From NCBI RefSeq assembly GCF_022267315.1, contig NZ_JAIKLE010000034.1:1-64000 (forward strand): 64,000 nucleotides of DNA, written 5' to 3'. Below the pieces are notes generated by a model. It made no database searches, was not told the DNA's origin, and saw only the letters and a list, made by a program, of their open reading frames with translations. Made by a program: the position numbers and the translations under genes. Position 1 is the stretch's first letter. Every line of letters begins with the position of its first letter. Shown one piece after another: positions 37,155 to 45,008 of this stretch. The DNA comes from Maribellus maritimus (lineage in GTDB: Bacteria > Bacteroidota > Bacteroidia > Bacteroidales > Prolixibacteraceae).

Positions 37155-38444
37155 TTAATTCTTATCATTTAGTTTATCCTTTGTTGTCCATAATCCGGCC
37201 GATGGTGTGCTGATAAAATAAATTTCTTCACCATTGGGAAGGGTGTTAAAGCCATCCTTCATTTTTGCCGGGTCATAAAGTTCCATTGCCTTTTGATAGT
37301 GGAGATAATTGAAATTTACACTTTCTATTTCATCTTTCGAAAGATGACCCGGTGCATAGGTAATTTTAAACCGTCCTTCCGACGAACCATGGATTAAGTG
37401 AGCAGTTGCATGGGTAAGATCCTGTAACTCGTAATTTTCATTCCAGGCTTTCATAACTGCAGGTGTTCCCGAATAGCCATATTTGCGGATAATCTGGTCT
37501 ACCTCATCCTGCTCGCCAAATCGTTTCAGCCCGGGAGCAATTATAATCAGTTCACCGCCGTCGGCCATCGCCTTTCTGGTGCGGTAAATAGCTTTGTTGG
37601 CCACCCATGTGCTAAAAAATTCGTCGCCCTGCATAACGGCTACAACTTTTTTCAGCGGGGGCACAATGGTAATATTTTCAGCCTTCGATTGCTCGGCAGC
37701 CATCAAATAGGTATCAACATCGTCGCCACAATAAAAACCACTGTGAACCAGTTTCCCCTGCTGATTATATTTCATTACCACCTGAATATAAGCATCAGGA
37801 AGTTCACTGAAATATTCCGATTCCGCTTTGTTAAAACAATGGCGCAATGGAGTTACCAGATTGCCCAGATTGTTTTCAATGCCATAACAGGCCGCGGCCA
37901 TGTGAGAGGCACAGATCATCTCTTTTCCGCCCAGACCGATAAAATAGTTTTTGTTGTGATTGGCAAAGCCCAGCACTTCGTGGGGCACAACATGGCCAAT
38001 ATTAAGAATGATGTCCCATTTTTCTTCTATAATAAGTCGGTTAATATTAACCGGGATTTCCCAGTTGGCTTTTCCATCGGTTATTTTTTCAACATATGCA
38101 GCAGAAATAAATCCCAAATGCTTCCCATCTTTTATCCAGTCGTGTTTTATTATTTTTTTTTCAGGAATATCGCCAAACATCCACCGGTTTTGTTCAGGTG
38201 TATGGGGAAGGTGTTGTCCCAGTGTAGGCATCACATACACGTCAGCCGATGAAGCAAAAAAATGATACAAGAGGTTGGTTATTTTTCCAGCCCCCGAATG
38301 CCTGCGAGTAATATCAGGAGGTAGTAATAAAATTTTTTTCGGTGATGAATTAATACGAGCCAAACATTCTTGGGCACTTTTTTTTACCAGCAATTCAAGC
38401 TGCTCAGGGGGAATTTCATCTTTTCTTTCAAAAAACCAGGCCAT
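37155..38444 (-). CDS. LarA-like (DUF2088) protein
   Basis: A 429-residue protein of the lactate racemase LarA superfamily. LLPPDITRRHSGAGK resembles the N-terminal LarA block; the catalytic-type residues GQHLPHT (H78, H81), NIGHVVPHEVLGF (H151, H155) and GLGGKEMICASHM (K174, H181) match the pattern of histidines and lysine that hold the nickel-pincer cofactor in LarA. The cofactor genes larB, larC and larE are not in the window, so they must lie elsewhere or the protein acts differently. Many LarA homologues racemise or epimerise other 2-hydroxyacids. No operon partner is present. Confidence 0.8.
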   Translation of the reverse strand: MAWFFERKDEIPPEQLELLVKKSAQECLARINSSPKKILLLPPDITRRHSGAGKITNLLYHFFASSADVYVMPTLGQHLPHTPEQNRWMFGDIPEKKIIKHDWIKDGKHLGFISAAYVEKITDGKANWEIPVNINRLIIEEKWDIILNIGHVVPHEVLGFANHNKNYFIGLGGKEMICASHMAAACYGIENNLGNLVTPLRHCFNKAESEYFSELPDAYIQVVMKYNQQGKLVHSGFYCGDDVDTYLMAAEQSKAENITIVPPLKKVVAVMQGDEFFSTWVANKAIYRTRKAMADGGELIIIAPGLKRFGEQDEVDQIIRKYGYSGTPAVMKAWNENYELQDLTHATAHLIHGSSEGRFKITYAPGHLSKDEIESVNFNYLHYQKAMELYDPAKMKDGFNTLPNGEEIYFISTPSAGLWTTKDKLNDKN

Positions 38445-38880
38445 ATTTTTATTTTTATAACAATAGTAACACTTTTTTACAAAAACGTAACACCCTGTAA
38501 AGATATTAAATTATGGATTCAGGGTATGTACTTTTCATAATAAAATTGAATGATGCAAAAATAAAGAATGAAATGTAATTTTATTCCTCGATCAAATACA
38601 AAAAACTAATTGTTAATAGCACTTTTGAGTTCAATCTTTTTGGCAACGTTCATTGCATAATATCCCTATTTATCATCAAAAAAGGTATAGTATTGGATCT
38701 CATTTTTATCCAGATTTGTTTCAAAAACCTCATAAGCATGGATTCTATTTAACAAAAATATTGCTTTGTTTTGCAGATCAATAAAATGCAAGATGAATAA
38801 ATTAATAAAATCAGCTAAAGCAATTTTCAAGGGCGCTTAAGCTATTCACAGTGATATAAGGCCACTCAAATTTTTGATGA
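38445..38880. other. Gene-free gap before TonB receptor stump
   Basis: AT-rich sequence with no protein-like frame, ending in a stop codon that opens the frame of the receptor remnant. It includes the presumed promoter of the LarA-like gene at its left end. Confidence 0.4.
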
Positions 38881-39109
38881 GGACCTTAATATTGAAACTT
38901 CCGGTTCCCAACAGGTTGTCCGTACAAACGATCCGGATTTTAAACTTAATGGTGCTACTTTACGGATTTTTGGTAGAATGAAAAACATATTCAATTCCTA
39001 TCAAAATGACTTCGATGAAGGAATTGACCGTGATCCGGGATATATATACGGATCGACGTTGCCTCGTACTGTTTATCTTGGGATAAAAGTTGGGAATATG
39101 CTAAACTGA
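38881..39109 (+). pseudogene. C-terminal stump of a TonB-dependent receptor
   Basis: Seventy-five codons without a start read [20 protein letters not shown], then [20 protein letters not shown] and [20 protein letters not shown], ending VGNMLN. This is the familiar end of vitamin- or metal-type TonB receptors, with [11 protein letters not shown] and the final '[11 protein letters not shown]' strand. A stop precedes the fragment directly, so the other 600 or more codons are gone. It marks a deletion just downstream of the B12 operon. Confidence 0.8.
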
Positions 39110-39267
39110 TTTAAGAAACTATCTCCAAAAAAATGCCGGATTATTTCATTAAAAATATTTGCTTTTTTGATAAAAGCATGAGAAGATTAAATTTTCGAAG
39201 TTTTAAGAATTAAGAAATTCTGATAAAAATCGTTAGGGACTGCTTTAAAACGGGAGTAATGTATTAA

Positions 39268-41118
39268 TCATGTTTTCTTGCAAAAACTATTTACTTCTAT
39301 GTTGTTTTCTCCGCTTAAAAGAAGAATAAAACCAAGTAAGTAGCCTTGAGGGAGTGCAGAATTGCACACACCAAAACATTTTTTTGCTATTTTTTTATAA
39401 AAACTTTTATTCTCACCGATAGGTAAAATAGAAAAAATAGCATTAGCTATTTGTAAATTTTCAATTTGAAGAATAACATTATCCTGATATCCACAATCTC
39501 GCGCAATTCCCGCAAGAAAAGTCGGATTGAAACGAACGTTTTTACTGTGTGTATCCAAGTTGCCTCCAGCAAGTTTTATAGCTTTCCCAAACATAAGAGC
39601 CAGATTAATTTTTTTTATGTTTTGCTGAACAGCTAATTTTATTGAATCGCCCACCAGATTGCCAAAATGGATAAAAGCCGTGTCTGGCAAGTGTGGGAAC
39701 TCAGAACGAAGCTGATTTTCACTTCGTTTTCCCGAGGTAAAAACAACCTCGTCAAGTCCTAACTTATATGCTACCGACAGTTGATATTTAATGGTCGCTA
39801 AAAAAGCTTCGTTTGAATATGGTTTTACTTTGCCGGTAGTCCCAATAATTGAAACTCCGCCCACAACACCCACTCGCGGATTAAAAGTCTGTTTGGCCAA
39901 CTCCTCTCCTTCCGGCACAAATGGTTTTACATCAAAACCAGCATCCATATCATATTCATCGGCCAATGTTTCCAGTGCTTCCGTAATCATCTTTCGAGGA
40001 ACCGGATTAATTGCCGGCTCACCCACAGGAAGCTGCAAACCAGGTAAAGTAACTTTTCCAACGCCTTTGCCCTGCAAAAAACGGATGCCCTGTTGTTCCG
40101 ATAAAATCAATTCACAACCAATTTCTTTTCCATGGGTTACATCGGGGTCGTCGCCGCCATTTTTAATAACAGTGCAGGTGGCAGACTTTTCAGACAGCGA
40201 TTCCGGGAAGACTAAAAAACTTGTTTGCTCTCCATCGGGCAAAAAAACTTCTACTGATTTTGGGAAAGCTCCTTCTGCCAAAGCCATAAAACAGGCTTTT
40301 ACTGCTGCCGTAACACAAGTTCCGGTGGTAAAACCGGAGCGCAATTCGCCTTCCTTTTTTAAAACGCTTTTTCGTAAAACATAAATTTGCTGAAGCAGTT
40401 GTTTTTCTGAATACACAGTAAAATCGAAGTTGGGCAACGCAGGCCGTTTTACAATCCACAGCGGAATATTTAACTGATTTGCAACCACTATTTTACTATC
40501 CATAAAACCGGAAGCCCCGCTTTCTTTACTCAGCAAAATCTCGGCTCCTGTTCTTTTTGCCAATTGAAGTAACTCATCTGCATTGTCGGATGGAGTCATC
40601 GGAATAATCCATTCTTCAGGAATACCTGTTTGTGCTGCTTTTTGCAGGCTTAGCTCCGTATCCAGAATACGAAAAAAACAGGTTCGGTTTTCCCATATTT
40701 TTTTCAATAACAGAATTGTCTGAACTCCAGTTAATGATAATATTCGTTGGAAATTACTTTTGAGAATTTCAATGGAAAGATGTTCGTAAGAATCAAAAAA
40801 AGTAACGTTTTTTATTTTTTGTAATTCTTCATATTCCCTTTCGTACCGCAAAATCGGAACATCTAATTGTTTGGCAGCTTCATAAATATTTCTGTGCAGT
40901 TGAAGTGCAAAAGGATGAGCAGCATCAATTAGCAAGCGAATTTTATTTTGAAGGGAAAATTCCACTATTTTCATTACGTCCATTTCGCCTGAAATTGATT
41001 TTCCTTTCCATTCAGAATGAACGTCAGTTTTTGTAGAATAAAAATAGGGTTCCTCAATAAAATCGAGAATTTCTGCTGTTTTTTTCCCTTCTGTTGTGCC
41101 GCCGAAAACTAAAACCAT
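39268..41118 (-). CDS. cbiJ-cbiD: CbiJ-CbiD fusion (cobalamin synthesis)
   Basis: A 616-residue fusion. Residues 1-250 are precorrin-6A reductase (CbiJ/CobK), with VFGGTTEGKKTAEIL at the nucleotide-binding start and LLIDAAHPFALQLH. Residues about 258-616 are CbiD, the cobalt-precorrin-5B C1-methyltransferase, with the typical FTTGTCVTAAVKACF, the motif VGEPAINPVPRKMI and TSGKRSENQLR. Both act on the ring-contracted intermediates of the anaerobic route, so the fusion may channel substrate. CbiD is diagnostic of the early-cobalt pathway. This is the last gene of the operon; a TonB receptor stump lies beyond. A dispersed repeat with a long hairpin lies just upstream of its start. Confidence 0.93.
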   Translation of the reverse strand: MVLVFGGTTEGKKTAEILDFIEEPYFYSTKTDVHSEWKGKSISGEMDVMKIVEFSLQNKIRLLIDAAHPFALQLHRNIYEAAKQLDVPILRYEREYEELQKIKNVTFFDSYEHLSIEILKSNFQRILSLTGVQTILLLKKIWENRTCFFRILDTELSLQKAAQTGIPEEWIIPMTPSDNADELLQLAKRTGAEILLSKESGASGFMDSKIVVANQLNIPLWIVKRPALPNFDFTVYSEKQLLQQIYVLRKSVLKKEGELRSGFTTGTCVTAAVKACFMALAEGAFPKSVEVFLPDGEQTSFLVFPESLSEKSATCTVIKNGGDDPDVTHGKEIGCELILSEQQGIRFLQGKGVGKVTLPGLQLPVGEPAINPVPRKMITEALETLADEYDMDAGFDVKPFVPEGEELAKQTFNPRVGVVGGVSIIGTTGKVKPYSNEAFLATIKYQLSVAYKLGLDEVVFTSGKRSENQLRSEFPHLPDTAFIHFGNLVGDSIKLAVQQNIKKINLALMFGKAIKLAGGNLDTHSKNVRFNPTFLAGIARDCGYQDNVILQIENLQIANAIFSILPIGENKSFYKKIAKKCFGVCNSALPQGYLLGFILLLSGENNIEVNSFCKKT

Positions 41119-41122
41119 ATCA

Positions 41123-41197
41123 ATCTTTTCCCGCTGATTTTTGCTGATGTTCTCGCTGATATTCGCAGAAATCTGCGAATATCAGCGAGAAAAAAAT
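41123..41197 (-). repeat. Cobalamin-operon repeat, copy 1 (hairpin form)
   Basis: Lies between cbiG-cobM and cbiJ-cbiD. It holds a perfect 20-base inverted repeat, TTCTCGCTGATATTCGCAGA at 41150-41169 and its complement at 41172-41191, with 2 bases between. The terminal box (TTTCCCGC on the plus strand, 41127-41134) is 8 bases before the cbiJ-cbiD start codon. Confidence 0.8.
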
Positions 41198-41199
41198 AT

Positions 41200-42969
41200 T
41201 TACTTCCCTTTCCGAAAAGCATGGGCAAACTTTCGGCCGTATAATTTTGATTCGCCCGAGCGGTTATCAATAGCTTTTCCAACCACAATCAGCGTTGTCA
41301 TTTTTAGCTTGTTTTCTTTTACGGTTTGCGCAAGCGTTTCCAGGGTACACCGATAAATTTTCTCATCCTGCCAGGTTAATTTGTAGCACACAGCCACCGG
41401 CGTTTCCGCCGGATAATGCGCCATTAATTCGCTTTGTACTTTTTCTGCAATTGCCGCACTCAAATAAATACACATGGTACTTTGCGACTGCGCCAGTTTA
41501 TGCAGTTGCTCTTTTTCGGGCATGGGAGTGCGTCCTTCGCCACGGGTAAGAATGATGGTTTGTACTTCTTCCGGAATGGTGAACTGTGAGCGCAAAGCTG
41601 CCGCCGCTGCCTGAAAAGAAGAAATGCCCGGCGTAATATGATAATTCCAGCCCCACTCATCCATAATCGCCATTTGTTCCTGAATAGCGCCGTAAATACA
41701 TGGGTCGCCCGTGTGAAGTCGCACAATGGACAATCCGCGATCGTAAAAGCGTTTCATACTATCAAGTTGAGTTTGTAAATCCATTCCGGCAGAACTTTCT
41801 ACCACACAACCCGATTTTGCGTATTCAGTTAGCTCTCGCGGAACAAGGCTTCCGGCATACAAAATATAGTCAGCCGTTTGCAACAAACGTTTTCCCTTTA
41901 CCGAAACCAATTCCGGGTCGCCGGGACCGGCTCCTACAAATTCCACAAACCCTTTGCGTTCTTTTTGAGCATCCAGGGCAGCTGCCCAGGTAAAATATTT
42001 ATCGCCTGCTTTCAGTTTTGTTTTTTCAACCAATAAATTATTTTGCGACAAGTGCATGGCTGCTGCTTCGGCCACACCAGCGCTCCCAGTAACCGTTTCC
42101 ACTTTTTCAGAAGGATTCGGAACTTCATATTTTGAAAGAACATCTCCGGCAAAATTCTGCAACGGAAGATTCCATTTTTCGCCTAGATGCAGAAAAGCAT
42201 CTTCATCTTTTTTGAGTTCGGCTGTCCCCAAAGAAGTAATTGATAATTGCGAAATACGCTGCTCTTTTAAACTTATTTCCAGCATTTCTTGAAATTCGTT
42301 GGACGGAATTCCCCGCTGACATCCCAATCCTAAATGCACCATTGGCGGACGGTAAAAAATAGCTTTTTCATCAAAATCATATAAAAATGGAGTGACTGCC
42401 AAAATCAGTTCGTAATTTTCTATTCCAATATCTTTTGCTGCGAAAAACACATCAACAAAATCGGGACAATCAGATTCAAGAAACAAGGTTCCTTTATCAC
42501 GGGCTTCCAGCAGCAAAGCAGTTTTTTTTCGGTTTACAAAACGTCCCATCAAACGGGTGAGATTCCCGGCACATTCCATTTTCCAGTTAAATTGCCGCGG
42601 CAAAACATCCAGCGGCCAGAGTTTTGAAGTATCGCTAACAGTTGTAATTATCGGAACAGCGCCTAGTAAGTTGGCCAGTTTTTTAGCCAACTCGTTTGCA
42701 CCGCCAACATGCCCGGAAACCACCGGCTGTACAAATTGACCATTGGCATCAATGTTAATTACCGCCGGGTCGGTTTTCTTATTTTTTAGAAACGGAGCAA
42801 TCTCGCGGACACAAATTCCGAGCGCGCCAATAAAAACCAGTGCATTGCCCGACTGCCATAATTTTTTATAGTCAATAGGTTTTTGAACCAGTTCTGCTTC
42901 GGATTCTTTTGCCAGTAATTTTTCGGCCAGTATTTTCCCTTTTTCTGAATGTGTTATTATTGAAATCAT
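41200..42969 (-). CDS. cbiG-cobM: CbiG-CobM fusion (cobalamin synthesis)
   Basis: A 589-residue fusion. Residues 1-330 are CbiG, the cobalt-precorrin-5A hydrolase that opens the lactone and releases acetaldehyde (FIGALGICVREIAPF, SGHVGGANELAKKLA, and GLGCQRGIPSNEF in the C-terminal part). Residues about 341-589 are CobM/CbiF, the precorrin-4 C11-methyltransferase, with VGAGPGDPELVSVKGK for SAM binding, YAGSLVP and LHTGDPCIYGAIQEQM. The two catalyse neighbouring steps, giving a sensible bifunctional enzyme; CbiG confirms the anaerobic route. A dispersed repeat precedes the start by 8 bases. Confidence 0.94.
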   Translation of the reverse strand: MISIITHSEKGKILAEKLLAKESEAELVQKPIDYKKLWQSGNALVFIGALGICVREIAPFLKNKKTDPAVINIDANGQFVQPVVSGHVGGANELAKKLANLLGAVPIITTVSDTSKLWPLDVLPRQFNWKMECAGNLTRLMGRFVNRKKTALLLEARDKGTLFLESDCPDFVDVFFAAKDIGIENYELILAVTPFLYDFDEKAIFYRPPMVHLGLGCQRGIPSNEFQEMLEISLKEQRISQLSITSLGTAELKKDEDAFLHLGEKWNLPLQNFAGDVLSKYEVPNPSEKVETVTGSAGVAEAAAMHLSQNNLLVEKTKLKAGDKYFTWAAALDAQKERKGFVEFVGAGPGDPELVSVKGKRLLQTADYILYAGSLVPRELTEYAKSGCVVESSAGMDLQTQLDSMKRFYDRGLSIVRLHTGDPCIYGAIQEQMAIMDEWGWNYHITPGISSFQAAAAALRSQFTIPEEVQTIILTRGEGRTPMPEKEQLHKLAQSQSTMCIYLSAAIAEKVQSELMAHYPAETPVAVCYKLTWQDEKIYRCTLETLAQTVKENKLKMTTLIVVGKAIDNRSGESKLYGRKFAHAFRKGK

Positions 42970-42975
42970 ATCTTA

Positions 42976-43020
42976 TTTTTCTCGCTGATGTTCGCTGATT
43001 TATTACGCAGATTATCGCTT
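42976..43020 (-). repeat. Cobalamin-operon repeat, copy 2
   Basis: A half-length copy (TTTCTCGCTGATG, TTCGCTGATT, ACGCAGATTATCGCTT) fills the gap between cobL and cbiG-cobM. Its box TTTCTCGC (42978-42985) is 8 bases before the cbiG-cobM start codon. Confidence 0.75.
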
Positions 43021-43023
43021 ATT

Positions 43024-44205
43024 CTATTGTTTTTTAATTGCCAATATGGTAATTGGATTATGTTCGTCAACCGCCAGTTTTTGTTTTAATTGAAGTTTGT
43101 AATTATTTCGTTCGCCCCAGTTTAGGAAGTTATTTTCACTTTTTTCGCTTACAGAATTAAAAACGATAATTCCTTCATCCGTTAAATGTTGGTGTACATC
43201 ATCAAGAATAACGTCCATTTTTCCACCGTAACCGCCTAAAAATACAGCATCGGGTTGTTCCATGTTTTCTTTCTCAACTTCCATGTAGTCGCCAATAAAA
43301 AGCTCAATTCCGGGCGTTTGAAATTTCTTTGTGTTTTTTTCAATAAGTACCCGCGACTCTTCCCGTCTTTCAAAAGCAGTCACTTTTAAGTGTGGATATT
43401 GCAAACGCACCTCAATAGAAACACTTCCGGTGCAGGCGCCAATGTCCCAGAACACTTTTTTAGTGTGTAATTCCAAGGCCGCAATCGTAGTTAAACGCGC
43501 AGCCATTTTGGTAATCATTTTAGGGCGGCCTTCCAGAATTTCAAATTCAGTTTCCGGAATTCCTTTACGTGGAACTCGTTCATCAGTCATTTCCAGAAAA
43601 AAACAGTTGGGATGAGAAAATTTAAAATCAGCTGCCTTTTGAATTGAAAATTCTGCTGTTCGTTCGTCATTGCCACCCAAACATTCGCCGTATAACATAT
43701 GATAATTATTGTAGCCGAAATCCAACATTCGGGCAACAATGGTAGCTGGTGTATTTTTGCGATCGGTTAAAATGGCCAAACGTTTTTCGTCCTGAAGGAG
43801 CGCTTTATCAAACTCGTGCCAATCGCGGCCGGTAAGCGAAACGGTTTTGAACTCGCCATAATTTATTCGAAAGCGGTGAGCCAGCAGTTGTAGCGAATTA
43901 AAAACAGGAAATATTTTAAATTCTGCATTGGGGAATTCGCGTTTTAAAGTATTTCCAATTCCAAAAAACAAGGGGTCGCCCGAGGCAAAAATCAGCCAGT
44001 TTGTTTGTGTATTTTTTATCTCATCAAACAAAGTTGTTAACGGAGCAGTAATAAACGTCCATTTCGCATTTTTAGGAAGTTGCTTTCTTACCAATTCATA
44101 GTGCCGTTTCCCTCCTGCAAAATATTGTGATTCCGAAATTGTTTTTTGTTGCTCCTCCGTAAACTCCGGTTGTTTATCGTATATTCCTATTATTGTTATT
44201 TTCAA
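43024..44205 (-). CDS. cobL: CbiE-CbiT fusion, precorrin-6B methyltransferase (CobL)
   Basis: A 393-residue fusion equal to CobL. Residues 1-200 are CbiE, the C5,15-methyltransferase (IIGIYDKQP, FASGDPLFFGIGNTL, VSLTGRDWHEFD). Residues about 205-393 are CbiT, the decarboxylating part, with the Rossmann SAM site VFWDIGACTGSVSIE and FLGGYGGKMDVILD. The start is a TTG; no ATG fits as well before IIGIY. It follows the REP-associated transposase element, so the operon has been interrupted by insertion at this point but reading frames on both sides are intact. A truncated operon repeat lies 14 bases before the start. Confidence 0.93.
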   Translation of the reverse strand: MKITIIGIYDKQPEFTEEQQKTISESQYFAGGKRHYELVRKQLPKNAKWTFITAPLTTLFDEIKNTQTNWLIFASGDPLFFGIGNTLKREFPNAEFKIFPVFNSLQLLAHRFRINYGEFKTVSLTGRDWHEFDKALLQDEKRLAILTDRKNTPATIVARMLDFGYNNYHMLYGECLGGNDERTAEFSIQKAADFKFSHPNCFFLEMTDERVPRKGIPETEFEILEGRPKMITKMAARLTTIAALELHTKKVFWDIGACTGSVSIEVRLQYPHLKVTAFERREESRVLIEKNTKKFQTPGIELFIGDYMEVEKENMEQPDAVFLGGYGGKMDVILDDVHQHLTDEGIIVFNSVSEKSENNFLNWGERNNYKLQLKQKLAVDEHNPITILAIKKQ

Positions 44206-44215
44206 TTTGTTTCTA

Positions 44216-44233
44216 ATTTTTTCTCGCAGGTGA
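44216..44233 (-). repeat. Cobalamin-operon repeat, copy 3 (truncated)
   Basis: Only the terminal box and a few bases survive (TTTCTCGCAGGTG, box 44220-44227), 14 bases before the cobL start. The rest is replaced by the left end of the transposase element, suggesting insertion into the repeat or at its edge. Confidence 0.6.
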
Positions 44234-44254
44234 ATGTTTTTCTCTATTTGAAAT

Positions 44255-44900
44255 ACTTTAGGCTGAAAGCCTTGATTACTTTAATCCGACGGCAACGCCT
44301 CGGGAATAAAAACTCGAATTTTGTTCGCCCTGAAAGGGCAGCTTAATCTGTCCACAAATATTTTTCATTATAGTCGATGCCATATTCTTTTAAAAACAAT
44401 AAATATTCTTCCTCAAATGTCATCTTTGTATGATGTTGTTCCTGATTTTCGATGTAACGCTTTGTTTTTTCGTGTAGCGACGGACTAATAGAAAAAGCTC
44501 CATAACCTGCCTGCCAGGCAAAATTCAAATAATAAGTGTCTTTCGTTTTTATCCATCGACTGCTGTGACGTTTTATCTCTTCAACCAATTTAGCCAACGT
44601 TATATTTTTAGACATTACGCACAAAATATGAATATGGTCTCCCACGCCATTAATAATGATTGGGATTGAATCATTATCCTTTATTATACTTCCCATATAC
44701 GCATATAATTCATCCTTTTCTCGGGGGCGAATCAAGCACGAATTTCTCTTAACATGAAAAATAATATGTACAAATAGTTGAGATAATGATTGTGACATAA
44801 TTAAGTTGTATTAAGTTGCCCTTTCAGGGCGGGGTTAATATTTTATATTATACCCGAAGGCGTTGCCTTGGGCTAAAATAATTTGTCCTTTCAGGACGTT
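44255..44900 (-). mobile_element. REP-associated transposase element with triple-hairpin ends
   Basis: A Y1 transposase gene is bracketed by mirrored sets of three short hairpins. Left: AGGCT-GAA-AGCCT (44260-44272), CCGACGGC-AAC-GCCTCGG (44286-44303), GCCCT-GAA-AGGGC (44327-44339). Right: GCCCT-TTC-AGGGC (44818-44830), CCCGAAGGC-GTT-GCCTTGGG (44853-44872), GTCCT-TTC-AGGAC (44885-44897). The inner and middle hairpins are near-identical in reverse order, so the ends are inverted. The element sits inside the cobalamin operon between cobJ-cbiC and cobL. Confidence 0.7.
44343..44798 (-). CDS. REP-associated tyrosine transposase (Y1/HUH)
   Basis: A 151-residue Y1-type (IS200/REP-associated) transposase of full length. 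It begins MSQSLSQLFVHIIFHVKR, has the HUH metal motif in VGDHIHILCVM, and the catalytic tyrosine region KRYIENQEQHH. Such single-strand transposases cut at hairpins, and hairpins lie directly beside both ends of this gene. The frame is intact, so the element may be active or recently active. It is in the direction of the surrounding operon, which could allow readthrough. A related non-autonomous hairpin set lies at 58.9 kb. Confidence 0.9.
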   Translation of the reverse strand: MSQSLSQLFVHIIFHVKRNSCLIRPREKDELYAYMGSIIKDNDSIPIIINGVGDHIHILCVMSKNITLAKLVEEIKRHSSRWIKTKDTYYLNFAWQAGYGAFSISPSLHEKTKRYIENQEQHHTKMTFEEEYLLFLKEYGIDYNEKYLWTD

Positions 44901-45008
44901 CATCACAAATTTAAAATTCCAAATTACCATCCTTCAATTTATAAATATTCTACATTTTACCAGTATCATATCTTTACAAACATTTTATCATAAATCAGGA
45001 GAAATAAT

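Noticed and set aside
37689-38252. 187-codon plus-strand frame inside the LarA-like gene
   Set aside because: Shadow of the conserved minus-strand gene; no start signal or family match.
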